A stretch of DNA of 64,000 nt from an uncultured Oxalobacter sp. (GTDB lineage Bacteria > Pseudomonadota > Gammaproteobacteria > Burkholderiales > Burkholderiaceae_D). The notes beneath the pieces are model-generated. The model saw only the letters and a program-made list of their open reading frames with translations. It ran no database searches and was not told the DNA's origin. Location: assembly GCA_934277985.1 (NCBI GenBank), contig CAKQWF010000001.1, forward strand, positions 248,001 to 312,000, written 5' to 3'. Each line of letters begins with the position of its first letter. The stretch's first letter is position 1. Positions 29,316-38,280 of this stretch are shown piece by piece. Position numbers and translations under genes: made by a program.

Positions 29316-29440
29316 TCTTCCCTTCCTGTACACGCTGCCGGTTCCCCTTTTTTGTCGGGACGGAAAATCCAGCCGTTTCAATGTGCCGTATTCCGGAAAA
29401 TCCACTACAATAACAGGTTCCTTTTTCTTTTTGATCGATC

Positions 29441-30691
29441 ATGCGACGGTTTACCAAAACGGGGTCATCCAGGCTCAGTGCCGACAGTCAGCGTCTGGTT
29501 TCGCTTGCGCTGGAGATGTTTTATGCATCCAGTTCACTGGAGAGCGAATTTTGCCGTAAGAAGCTTGAAGGACTGGTCTCGAAGCTGTTACATGCCAGAA
29601 AACAGTCTGTCCTGAACGATGCTATCGAATATCTGTTCGGAACGGATATGGAAGCATATAACTGTTTGCTGGAAGTGGCTGAAGCCTTGAGCGAGTCGGG
29701 AACTGTCGAGTTGGATGGACGGCAGTATCAGATATTGCTGGTCGCCATTCCTGTTCTGGCATGGACGCGTTTTTCGATTGCGTCGGGTCCGTTGCCGCAG
29801 GATGTAATCGATGCGGTCTCAGACCGTTTTTCACGCCTGATTCTGGCCAATGGTGTACGTTTCGCGATGGCGCCGGGTCTTTATGCCGTGGATCAGTTGC
29901 CGTATTCGCATATCGATGTGATGGCGGTGACGCAAGGGCTGGTCGAAGCGATCGTGCAGGGGGCGCATTTCGAGTTGTCCTCACGTCAGGAAACGGTACC
30001 GTTTCTGGCTGACGGGCGTTATTTGCTGGCGGGTGTCATGGCCGAGGCTGGCCAACCGCTTTTCCGCTGGCAGGCCTGTTCCGATCCGGCTGGTTTCGAG
30101 ACGGTCAAAGAGGAATGCCTGAAGCTTTGGCAGCATGAAGTCACGCCGATTATGGCTGATGTGTTGCCTGGTTGCAATCTTGAACTGCTGTTGCCTGGTG
30201 GTTTTTTCAATACATGTCGCAAGGCGGATCAGGGAATCCGTCCTTCGACGATCAAGGCCGCAGTGCATTATCTGGTACATGCGCTGGATATCCAGCCGGA
30301 TAGTCTGTGTGCCGTGATCGGCGGGTTCGGGAAGGATCTCGATGGAGTACAGGTCGAGGAATACCGTATCAGTTTCTATCTCAAGGATGACCCGCGGATC
30401 ATTTACGGCATTGTCTGGCCGGTATATGGAACGGAAGAAGTCGAGGGTGTGAATTTTCCGGCGCAGCTGGAAGGGCATGCATCGGCGTCTTCACGCCGTG
30501 GCGGAAAGCAGTTGTTGCAGATTTTCCAGCTGTTGCGCGAAATGGGGATTTCTTTCGAGAAAACGGCCGTCGAGCGTTTCGCCATGGAGTTTTGTGAGGA
30601 TTGCGGTGCGCCGCTTTTCGCCGATACGAATGGTGAACTGGTGCATGCGGAAATGCCGGAAGACGCGAAAAAGGAAACGCGCCTGCACTGA
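29441..30691 (+). CDS. DUF2863-family protein
   Basis: Soluble protein of 416 aa belonging to the DUF2863 family of betaproteobacteria, without known function. Readable family features are the N-terminal helical stretch with LVSLALEMFYASSSLESEF, a conserved central VRFAMAPGLYAVDQLPYSHI, and the C-terminal EFCEDCGAPLFADTNGELVH with a Cys pair that could bind metal. It lies downstream of the tRNA cluster by 125 bases. No neighbour suggests a function. Confidence 0.8.
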   Translation: MRRFTKTGSSRLSADSQRLVSLALEMFYASSSLESEFCRKKLEGLVSKLLHARKQSVLNDAIEYLFGTDMEAYNCLLEVAEALSESGTVELDGRQYQILLVAIPVLAWTRFSIASGPLPQDVIDAVSDRFSRLILANGVRFAMAPGLYAVDQLPYSHIDVMAVTQGLVEAIVQGAHFELSSRQETVPFLADGRYLLAGVMAEAGQPLFRWQACSDPAGFETVKEECLKLWQHEVTPIMADVLPGCNLELLLPGGFFNTCRKADQGIRPSTIKAAVHYLVHALDIQPDSLCAVIGGFGKDLDGVQVEEYRISFYLKDDPRIIYGIVWPVYGTEEVEGVNFPAQLEGHASASSRRGGKQLLQIFQLLREMGISFEKTAVERFAMEFCEDCGAPLFADTNGELVHAEMPEDAKKETRLH

Positions 30692-30767
30692 ATGACGGAT
30701 GAGCCGGGTGTTGTGCGGCGTTTTTCCGGTTGCGGATATGCCGTCGTGCGGCTTTTTGTCCGGCGGT

Positions 30768-31265
30768 TCATGCTCGCCATGCGCCTGAACGTCCCCCGCT
30801 TTTTTCAAGGAGTCTGATGTCGGTCATGACCATGCCGCGGTCGATGGCTTTCAGCATATCGTAAATGGTCAGGAGGCCGGTCTGGACAGCAGTGAGCGCT
30901 TCCATTTCAACGCCGGTTTTGCCGACGGTCTCCGTCCGGACATGGCAGGAAATGCCGTCGTCATGCAATGAAAAATCGACAGTGATGCGGGTCAGGGCGA
31001 TCGGGTGGCATAGCGGAACCAGATCGGATGTCCGTTTTGCGCCCATGATGGCAGCGATACGGGCGATGCCCAGTACGTCGCCTTTGCCTGCCGTACCATC
31101 CCTGACGACGGCCAGTGTTTCGGGATGCATGCGGATGTATCCGCTGGCAATGGCGACACGGTGTGTGTCTGCCTTGTCTCCGACATCGACCATGTGTGCC
31201 TGGCCGGAAGTGTCGAAGTGGGTCAGTGAGCGGTTACTGTTTTCGGCAGGTTTGTTTTGTGACAT
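30768..31265 (-). CDS. moaC: Cyclic pyranopterin monophosphate synthase
   Basis: Molybdenum cofactor biosynthesis enzyme that, after MoaA, makes cyclic pyranopterin monophosphate; 165 aa. Signature residues are in [19 protein letters not shown] (about 81-99) and [21 protein letters not shown] (about 113-133). It stands alone here, divergent from the bepA-like gene by about 100 bases. The ModE-like regulator at 24.3 kb is 6 kb away and not obviously linked. Confidence 0.96.
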   Translation of the reverse strand: MSQNKPAENSNRSLTHFDTSGQAHMVDVGDKADTHRVAIASGYIRMHPETLAVVRDGTAGKGDVLGIARIAAIMGAKRTSDLVPLCHPIALTRITVDFSLHDDGISCHVRTETVGKTGVEMEALTAVQTGLLTIYDMLKAIDRGMVMTDIRLLEKSGGRSGAWRA

Positions 31266-31364
31266 AAAGAATGCGGCAGCAGATGGGGACAGTATGAAAT
31301 GATGGCAAACTGTCTGTATGATATGGTTTTGATCGTATTTCCGATTTTATAACAAGATAACTGC

Positions 31365-32852
31365 ATGAACCGATATTTCAGAACGCTTGCTGCATCGTTG
31401 CTGGCTGTTTGTTGTCTTCAGTCTCCGGTCGCGCTGGCCGAATCGGAAATTCCGAGCCTAGGCGATACGGCGCGAAGCGAGTTGAGTCCGGTGGCGGAGT
31501 ATCAGCTTGGCAAGGAAATCATGGCGCAGGTCAGGCGTGATCCGGCTTATGTCAACGATCCGGTTCTGACGGAGTATCTGAGCAATTTGGGTAACAGGCT
31601 GGTGTCTGCCGATCCGCAGACACGGGGTGAGCTGGTCAATGATTTCACGTTTTTTGCCGTTCGTGATCCGACATTGAATGCATTTGCCTTTCCGGGCGGA
31701 TTCATCGGGGTGCATACGGGATTGTTGCTCGCGGCGCAGAGTGAATCGGAACTGGCCTCAGTACTTTCCCACGAAATCGGACATGTCTCTCAGCGTCATA
31801 TCGCACGTATGTTGACCCAGCGGAATCAGGATATCCTGATTCCGATCGCGACGACCGCGCTGGCGATTCTGGCGGCGCAGGCCGGTGGCGATGCGCTTGG
31901 CGCGGTCATGGTGGGGGGGCAGGGCTATGCCATCCAGAGACAGATCAATTTCACGCGGGATGCCGAAAAGGAAGCGGATCGTGTCGGTTTCACGATTCTC
32001 AAAGGTGCCGGTTTCGATACGAACGGCATGACGTCGTTTTTCGAACGGTTGCAGGTGGCGACCCGTACTTACAACGATGCACCGTCTCCCTATTTGCGGA
32101 CACACCCGCTGACTTCCGAACGTATCGCCGATATCGAGGCCAGGGTCCGCCGTGAGCCGTACCGGCAGCATGCGGACGATCTGGATTTTTATCTGATACG
32201 TGCCAAGGCGAGGTTGCTCCAGGATGACAGCACACAGGGTATCATCAACGCCGAGGCGGTCTTTAACGAACAGGTCAAAAGCGGAAGCAAACTGTATATG
32301 GCGGCAGGCAATTATGGACTGGCGCTGGCGGCATTGATGCAAAAAAATCCTGAAAAGGCAAGGCAGCACTTGCAGGAAGTGAGAAAAGTGGTGGGGGAAA
32401 AGGCGGCCACGCAGAGCCTTGCGTTGAACAGTCTAGCCATCGAAACCAAGCTGGCGGCAGGTCAGGCGACCGAGGCCGTTCGCGATGCCCGTGAAGCCGT
32501 TTCCCGTTTTCCATCGTCCAGGGCACTGGCGTATCAGTATGCCAATGCGATGTTCGTTGCACGCCAATATAACGACGTGGTGCGTTACCTGAGAAAGCAG
32601 GTACAGATGTACAAGGAAGATGCGACCCTGCGGCGTCAGCTGGCCAAGGTGTATGACGCGCAGGGGAAGAAGGCGTTGATGCATATCGCGATGGCGGAAT
32701 CGTACAGTCTGGATGGCGCCTATTCGGCAGCGCTGGAACAGCTCGAACTGGCGAGAAAGTGCAAGGATGTCACGTTTTACGATCAGTCTGTGATCGATGC
32801 GTATGAACGGGAGTGGAAAGCCATCGTCAAGGAAGAGATGAAAAAACGTTGA
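31365..32852 (+). CDS. bepA: BepA/YfgC-like periplasmic M48 metalloprotease with TPR domain
   Basis: Secreted zinc protease and chaperone for outer-membrane protein assembly, 495 aa. The signal peptide ends near VALAES. The zinc motif HEIGHVSQRH lies near residue 137 with the third ligand in EKEADRVGF (about 205). FAFPGGFIGVHTGLL precedes it as in the family. The C-terminal third is a TPR array (from about 310: LYMAAGNYGLALAALMQKNP and later repeats). It is followed by a strong terminator. Confidence 0.9.
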   Translation: MNRYFRTLAASLLAVCCLQSPVALAESEIPSLGDTARSELSPVAEYQLGKEIMAQVRRDPAYVNDPVLTEYLSNLGNRLVSADPQTRGELVNDFTFFAVRDPTLNAFAFPGGFIGVHTGLLLAAQSESELASVLSHEIGHVSQRHIARMLTQRNQDILIPIATTALAILAAQAGGDALGAVMVGGQGYAIQRQINFTRDAEKEADRVGFTILKGAGFDTNGMTSFFERLQVATRTYNDAPSPYLRTHPLTSERIADIEARVRREPYRQHADDLDFYLIRAKARLLQDDSTQGIINAEAVFNEQVKSGSKLYMAAGNYGLALAALMQKNPEKARQHLQEVRKVVGEKAATQSLALNSLAIETKLAAGQATEAVRDAREAVSRFPSSRALAYQYANAMFVARQYNDVVRYLRKQVQMYKEDATLRRQLAKVYDAQGKKALMHIAMAESYSLDGAYSAALEQLELARKCKDVTFYDQSVIDAYEREWKAIVKEEMKKR

Positions 32853-32868
32853 AAGGTCTTGCAGGTAT

Positions 32869-32905
32869 GCGAAAAAACAGCCGGAATATCCGGCTGTTTT
32901 TTCGC
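32869..32905. terminator. Bidirectional terminator between bepA-like gene and DEAD-box gene
   Basis: Long perfect stem GCGAAAAAACAGCCGG / CCGGCTGTTTTTTCGC with a short AATAT loop. A and T tracts on both arms let it serve both converging genes; it starts 17 bases after the plus-strand stop. Confidence 0.93.
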
Positions 32906-32927
32906 ATATGTCTGTCGCTGCACCAGG

Positions 32928-34304
32928 TTATACGTGTTGGGTGGCGCGGTCGTTGGCGTGCTTTCGCCCGGAGTGGGTACGCTGCGTTTTGCGGTGGATC
33001 GGCACGGCCGGTTGTCCGAAATGACGCTGTCCGGCTTTGGCGGCGTGTTTTCTGTCTGCGGGTTTCCAGCCGGGTTTGCGTCGTGAAGGTGACGGTTTTG
33101 GCAGGATGGCCGGTTCGAAGCCGGCGATGACATTGACCGGAATGGCTTGTTTGATGAAGCGTTCTATACGGCGGATATGGATACGGTCTTCAGGACAAAC
33201 CAGCGAGATGGCCAGTCCGCGACGTCCGGCACGACCGGTGCGTCCGATCCGGTGGACGTAGTCTTCCGCGAATTTCGGCAAGTCGTAATTGAAAACATGC
33301 GTGATGGTCGGGATATCGATGCCGCGTGCGGCAACGTCGGTGGCGACCAGAATCCGGATTTTTCCGGTGCGCAGGCGTTCCAGCGTGCGGTTGCGCATGC
33401 GTTGCGGCATGTCGCCATGCAGGGCGGCTGCCGGAAAACCGGCGATGGCGAGTCGGTCGGCGACCTGATCGGCTTCGCGCTTGGTCGCGGTGAAGACAAG
33501 TGCCTGTTTGAGCGAGCGGTCTTTCAGCCAGTGGTCGAGCAGGCGGTTTTTGTGATCGGTATTGTCCACGAAGTGGAGCATTTGGTCGATGTGCTCGTGG
33601 CGAGTGGATGACGAGGCGATGTGTACCTGTTCGGCATCGTGTGTGATGCGCTGCGCCATGTCGCCGACGATCCCGTCCAGCGTCGCTGAAAACAGCAGGG
33701 TCTGGCGGGTCTCTGGTGTGGCGTCGATGATGGTTTCGATATCTTCGACAAAGCCCATGTCGAGCATGCGGTCGGCTTCGTCGAGTACCAGGATTTCGAG
33801 ATGTTCCAGCACGATTTTTCCGGATTGCATGTAGTCGATCAGGCGTCCCGGTGTTGCCACCAGAATGTCCGGCTGACGGCCCAGAAGCTGCATCTGTCTG
33901 TAATAGGGCATGCCACCGAGAATGGCGACGGTGCGGATATGTTTGAGGTATGCGCAGTATTGCTCTGTCGATGAGACGATTTGCTGTGCCAGTTCACGTG
34001 TTGGCGTGAGAACCAGCATTTTGGGGCTGGCTGCCAGCTGGCGGACGGTACCGTTTTTTGCGCCGCGTGGTGTCTGGCGTGCTGTCTTGCGGTTTTTTTC
34101 CGTTCCGGACGAGGCGAAGCGATGCAGTGCCGGCAACATGAAAGCGGCGGTTTTGCCGGAGCCGGTTTGTGAGGATACCAGCAAGTCTTTGCCTTGCATG
34201 GCAGACGGGATGGCACGTGTCTGTACCGTGGTCGGCGTATCGTAATGGATGTCGGACAGCGCCTTGAGGATCGATGGATGCAATCCCAGTGTTTCAAATG
34301 TCAT
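32928..34304 (-). CDS. DEAD-box RNA helicase, RhlE-like
   Basis: ATP-dependent RNA helicase, 458 aa. Q motif TFETLGLHPSILKAL, motif I SSQTGSGKTAAF (about 45-56), motif II LVLDEADRMLDMG, motif III SATLDG, and motif VI HRIGRTGRAGRRG are all intact. The C-terminal tail is basic (PSPSRRKPGWKPADRKHAAK), as in RhlE-type enzymes for rRNA or mRNA remodelling. ATG 34304 (MTFETLG) with TGAGAGAA upstream is preferred over an upstream start at 34361. No partner gene is adjacent; cold adaptation is a common role of the family. Confidence 0.9.
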   Translation of the reverse strand: MTFETLGLHPSILKALSDIHYDTPTTVQTRAIPSAMQGKDLLVSSQTGSGKTAAFMLPALHRFASSGTEKNRKTARQTPRGAKNGTVRQLAASPKMLVLTPTRELAQQIVSSTEQYCAYLKHIRTVAILGGMPYYRQMQLLGRQPDILVATPGRLIDYMQSGKIVLEHLEILVLDEADRMLDMGFVEDIETIIDATPETRQTLLFSATLDGIVGDMAQRITHDAEQVHIASSSTRHEHIDQMLHFVDNTDHKNRLLDHWLKDRSLKQALVFTATKREADQVADRLAIAGFPAAALHGDMPQRMRNRTLERLRTGKIRILVATDVAARGIDIPTITHVFNYDLPKFAEDYVHRIGRTGRAGRRGLAISLVCPEDRIHIRRIERFIKQAIPVNVIAGFEPAILPKPSPSRRKPGWKPADRKHAAKAGQRHFGQPAVPIHRKTQRTHSGRKHANDRATQHV

Positions 34305-34508
34305 TTGTTCTCTCAGATGTAAAACGGTGGTTTCCCTTGCGGGAATGTGAAGCAACAGCAATGCACGGCTTACGCGGCAAGATAGCGTGAAGAGACTACC
34401 GGCACAAAAGCTTTGCGCCGGAACAGTGTCGGAAACACAAAAGGCGGAAGGGCTTTATGAAGCGCATGAACGGATCATGCAACAGGCGGGCAATGCCATT
34501 AACGTTAT

Positions 34509-34529
34509 CGGGCGGGTATTGCCCGCCCG
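34509..34529. terminator. GC-rich hairpin downstream of fabI
   Basis: Perfect 8-bp dyad CGGGCGGG-TATTG-CCCGCCCG. A second imperfect stem (GGATATC-type, about 34548-34580) lies between it and the fabI stop. Neither has a long T run, so this is a candidate terminator or attenuating structure for fabI. The stretch 34305-34597 contains no gene I can support. Confidence 0.45.
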
Positions 34530-34597
34530 ATAGGTGAATTATACCAGATATCCGACTTGTCGTGCCGGATATCCGGATTTATTGTGCCAGACGGCAC

Positions 34598-35407
34598 TTA
34601 TGCGTTGTCTTTCTGGGCAATGACACCGTCGGTGTTCAGACCCATGACGTGCGAGAAACCGCCGTCGACATAAGTGATTTCACCGGTGATGCCGGATGCC
34701 AGATCAGAAAGCAGGAAGGCGGCGGCATTGCCGATTTCCTCGATCGTGACATTGCGGCGCAACGGTGCGTTTTTCGCGACGAAATTGAGCAGGATGTTGA
34801 AATCGCGGATACCGCTGGCGGCGATCGTCTTGACCGGGCCTGCCGAGATGGCATTGACGCGGACACCATGTTTGCCGAGGGATTCTGCCATGTAGCGTAC
34901 GCTGGCTTCCAGCGATGCCTTGGCCAGTCCCATGGTGTTGTAATAGGGGATGGCGCGGCTGGAACCCAGATAGGTCAGCGCCAGTGCAGCGGAACCCGGA
35001 CCCATCAGATGACGTGCTGCCTTGACCAGTGCAGGATAGCTGTACGCGGAGATGTCGTGTGCGATACGGAAGTTGTCACGGCTCAATCCATCGAAAAAAT
35101 CACCGGCGATCGCTTCACGGGGGGCAAAACCGATGGAATGGACGAGGCCGTCAAGACGGCCCCAGGATTTTTCGATTTCGGAAAAGACGTTGGTGATGTG
35201 TTCATCCTTGCTGACGTCGCATTCATACACCATATCGCTGCCCAGCTCCTTTGCAAAGGCGGTAATGCGATCTTTGAAACGCTCTCCGACATAGGTGAAT
35301 GCCAGTTCGGCGCCTTCACGCCTGCACGCTTCTGCGATGCCAAGGGCAATGGAACGGTTCGATAACAGACCGGTGATAAGTATTTTTTTACCTTGCAAGA
35401 AAGCCAT
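34598..35407 (-). CDS. fabI: Enoyl-[acyl-carrier-protein] reductase, NADH type
   Basis: Last step of each fatty-acid elongation cycle, cytoplasmic, 269 aa. It has the FabI-type nucleotide motif GLLSNRSIALGIAEA, then VHSIGFAPREA, and the catalytic pair in the YNTMGLAKASLEASVRYMA block (Tyr and Lys). ATG 35407 (MAFLQGKK) follows GGAG by six bases and is preferred to an upstream start at 35419. This is the usual target of diazaborine-type inhibitors; nothing unusual at the known positions can be claimed by eye. Confidence 0.95.
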   Translation of the reverse strand: MAFLQGKKILITGLLSNRSIALGIAEACRREGAELAFTYVGERFKDRITAFAKELGSDMVYECDVSKDEHITNVFSEIEKSWGRLDGLVHSIGFAPREAIAGDFFDGLSRDNFRIAHDISAYSYPALVKAARHLMGPGSAALALTYLGSSRAIPYYNTMGLAKASLEASVRYMAESLGKHGVRVNAISAGPVKTIAASGIRDFNILLNFVAKNAPLRRNVTIEEIGNAAAFLLSDLASGITGEITYVDGGFSHVMGLNTDGVIAQKDNA

Positions 35408-35601
35408 GCATGACTCCAAAACTAAACTTGTGAAATAGATAGCCGTCTGTCGACGGGAAATTTCTGGTAATAAAAATCCGTCAAACGCAATATTTCATTG
35501 GCGGTCTGGCGGAATCTGTCTGGCAAGATTGTAGTTCTTCAAACAGATTGCGGCAACTGTTGTGCCTTGATCACTCCATTTTTAACCGTTAAATGTCATT
35601 T

Positions 35602-37287
35602 TCAGGCTTTTTTGCGGTTTTTCGCGGCCTTTCCGGCTGCAGGCGCTTTCCGCGCGGAAACCTGTTTTTTGACTGGAGAAGCCGCCTGCTTGCGCGAGGG
35701 TGCCGCTTTGGCGGCAGACCGGCTGTTTCCGGATTTGACCAGCCCTTTTCTTGCGGTTTTGTCCTTGCGTGCATCCATGACCACTTTGACGCGGGAAGCT
35801 CTCGCATTACGCAACGGTCTGACTTCGGCGGCACGGATGACACGGCCTTCCTGACGGGAAGCGGCCCTGCCATATGGTACGTGTACCTTCAGGATCGTGC
35901 CCTTGCCGACGGTATCGCCGCTGATACGGTTCCAGGACTTCAGCTCGGCGACACTGACGCGGTAGCGTTTGGCGATCGAGGCCAGTCTGACCGGTTTTCT
36001 GACAGGTACGCGAACCAGACGGGTGGCAGGCAGGTCTCTTTCCCAGGCGAGTTTCGCGTTTTCGACGAGTTCGGGTGCGATGTCCTTGTTATAGCCTGTC
36101 GGTTTGGGAACCAGAATGGCGGAGCCGAATTTCAGCACGCTTCTGGGCGGGATATTGTTGGCTTGCCGGATGACGTCGGCTGTCGTATTGAAGCGGGCGG
36201 CAATGTCATCGATTTTCTCGCGTGTACCCGTGACCTGATAGGCTGTCCATGAAGAAAGCGGATGATGCCAGCGTGCAAGATTTTTCTGGAATTTTTCGAC
36301 GTTTTCTTTCGGCAGCAGGATTTTGACTTCGTTGCCCCCTGCGATGACGTATGGCCCGAATTGCGGATTCAGTGCGCGGAAATCGTCAAGAGACATTTCC
36401 GCGAGTTTTGCAGCGACTTTCACGTCGATGTCGCGGGTCTTGCCGATGGTGACGAAATAAGGCTGGTTTTCCACCGGTGGCAAGTCCACCCCGTATCTGC
36501 CGGGGCTTGCGATCAGGTTCTTGACGGCCTGAAGTTTCGGAACGTAATTGCGGGTTTCAGCCGGCATATAGGCGGCGATGCCGTTGAACGTGATGGGTTT
36601 TCCTGCGCGTTCGGCTTTCTTGATGGCTCGCATGACGGAACCTTCGCCCCAGTTGTAGGAAGCCAGCGCCAGCTGCCAGTCGCCGAACATGTTGTAAAGC
36701 CGTTGCAGATAGGTGAGTGCAGCGTCTGTCGAGGAAATGATGTCGCGTCTTTCGTCACGGAAAGCGTTTTGCGCCAGATCGTAGTGACGACCCGTGCTCG
36801 GAATGAATTGCCACAGGCCCTCGGCCTTGGCGATCGAGCGGGCATAGGGGTTGTAGGCTGATTCGATGAACGGCAACAGTGCCAGTTCCGTCGGCATGTT
36901 GCGTTTTTCCAGTTCCTGAACGATATGGAACAGATACTTGGAACCGCGTTGGGTAGTGCGTTCGAAATATTCCGGCCGTCTGGAAAAATAGTTTTCGTGA
37001 TTTTTGACCAGCGGGTTGTCCAGATCGGCAATGGCAAAGCCGGAACGGATACGTCCCCAGATATCGACTTCGTTGATGGCAAGGATTTCCGTGAGCGGAT
37101 CGTCTTCTTCCAGTAACAAGTCGTCGGCGATGTCGAGATCGGAGGCGGAGTGGAAGGCAGCAAGTTGTGCATCCTTGCTGTATTTCGGAAGGGAAATGTC
37201 GCTGGCGGTAACCAGTGCAGGTGCTGTCGTGATGAAGCAGCCCGCTATGGCGAGTACCAGAAACTTGATGCGGTTTTTATACGTCAT
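35602..37287 (-). CDS. mltD: MltD-type lytic transglycosylase with LysM domains and a basic tail
   Basis: Peptidoglycan lytic transglycosylase, 561 aa. The signal peptide reaches about residue 30. The SLT domain shows catalytic Glu in LLPFIESAYNPYARS (about 137), then GLWQFIPSTGRHYDL and ALASYNWGEGSV. LysM-like repeats follow at about 360-410 (TAYQVTGTREKIDDIAARFN) and 440-490 (SIAKRYRVSVAELKSWNRIS). The last 70 residues are a Lys/Arg/Ala-rich tail resembling histone H1, unusual for this family. ATG 37287 is preferred to a TTG at 37296. It lies between rpiA and fabI on the same strand. Confidence 0.9.
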   Translation of the reverse strand: MTYKNRIKFLVLAIAGCFITTAPALVTASDISLPKYSKDAQLAAFHSASDLDIADDLLLEEDDPLTEILAINEVDIWGRIRSGFAIADLDNPLVKNHENYFSRRPEYFERTTQRGSKYLFHIVQELEKRNMPTELALLPFIESAYNPYARSIAKAEGLWQFIPSTGRHYDLAQNAFRDERRDIISSTDAALTYLQRLYNMFGDWQLALASYNWGEGSVMRAIKKAERAGKPITFNGIAAYMPAETRNYVPKLQAVKNLIASPGRYGVDLPPVENQPYFVTIGKTRDIDVKVAAKLAEMSLDDFRALNPQFGPYVIAGGNEVKILLPKENVEKFQKNLARWHHPLSSWTAYQVTGTREKIDDIAARFNTTADVIRQANNIPPRSVLKFGSAILVPKPTGYNKDIAPELVENAKLAWERDLPATRLVRVPVRKPVRLASIAKRYRVSVAELKSWNRISGDTVGKGTILKVHVPYGRAASRQEGRVIRAAEVRPLRNARASRVKVVMDARKDKTARKGLVKSGNSRSAAKAAPSRKQAASPVKKQVSARKAPAAGKAAKNRKKA

Positions 37288-37390
37288 TTTAGTCAAGTCG
37301 GTTCGTTATTCTGAAATACAGCATCCGGTCATTGTCCATGGCGTGAAACGGGGAAATACCGTCATGGACAGTGCACTTTCGCCGGGCCCG

Positions 37391-38077
37391 TCACGGTTTG
37401 CCGCGCCCGAACGTCAAGGTTTTCACGCCTGCAGGGCTTCCCAGCAGACAAACATCGGCGCCGCGCCGTGCGAAAAGACCGACGGTGACGACTCCGGGGT
37501 AATGGTTGATTTCCGCTTCCAGCGCTTCCGGATCGGCGATTTGCAGACCCGAGACATCCAGTATGTAATTGCCGTTGTCCGTGACGAAAGGAGCATCGTT
37601 TTTCATGCGCAGTCTGGCGCTGCCGCCCAGCGCATCGAGCTTGCGGGCGATCAGGCGATGGGCCATCGGGATGACTTCGACGGGGAGCGGAAAACGGCCA
37701 AGCATGGCGACCTGTTTGGATTCGTCTGCGATGCAGATGAAACGGTCTGCTGCCGAGGCGATGATTTTTTCACGTGTCAGCGCACCGCCGCCCCCCTTGA
37801 TCATGGCACCGGAATCCGAAATTTCGTCGGCACCGTCGATATAGACCGGAATGGAATCGACCTCGTTGAGATCAAGTACCCGGATACCGTGCGATTCGAG
37901 CCGTTCTGCGGTGGCTTTCGATGAAGCGACCGTGGCAGGAATGCGATCCCTGATTTTCGTCAGTTCATCAATAAAAAAATTGGCGGTGGAACCGGTTCCA
38001 ACGCCAATGATTTTTCCGTCGGGAACGTAGTCGATGGCTGCACGTGCGACGGAAAGTTTCAGTTCATCCTGGGACAT
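37391..38077 (-). CDS. rpiA: Ribose-5-phosphate isomerase A
   Basis: Interconverts ribose 5-phosphate and ribulose 5-phosphate in the pentose phosphate pathway, 228 aa. [15 protein letters not shown] (about 27-41), [20 protein letters not shown] (about 83-102) and [14 protein letters not shown] are family signatures, including the catalytic Asp and Glu region. ATG 38077 (MSQDELKLS) is preferred to a start at 38116. Single gene between the CPA2 antiporter and mltD. Confidence 0.95.
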   Translation of the reverse strand: MSQDELKLSVARAAIDYVPDGKIIGVGTGSTANFFIDELTKIRDRIPATVASSKATAERLESHGIRVLDLNEVDSIPVYIDGADEISDSGAMIKGGGGALTREKIIASAADRFICIADESKQVAMLGRFPLPVEVIPMAHRLIARKLDALGGSARLRMKNDAPFVTDNGNYILDVSGLQIADPEALEAEINHYPGVVTVGLFARRGADVCLLGSPAGVKTLTFGRGKP

Positions 38078-38280
38078 GGTTATCGAATAGGGTAATACCG
38101 GGTTGCAAAACGGCAAAATACGATATTTTGACCGGTTTTAACGTCAGATCGTGTCAGTTTAGCCTGTAAGGTGTGGATAAGTCAATTTTTATCCGGAGAA
38201 AAAACGGCAATCTTGTGTCAGGTCAACGATTTTTCCGGGTATGGCCGATAACGGGTCAGGGGACGAAACGGTTGACAGGT

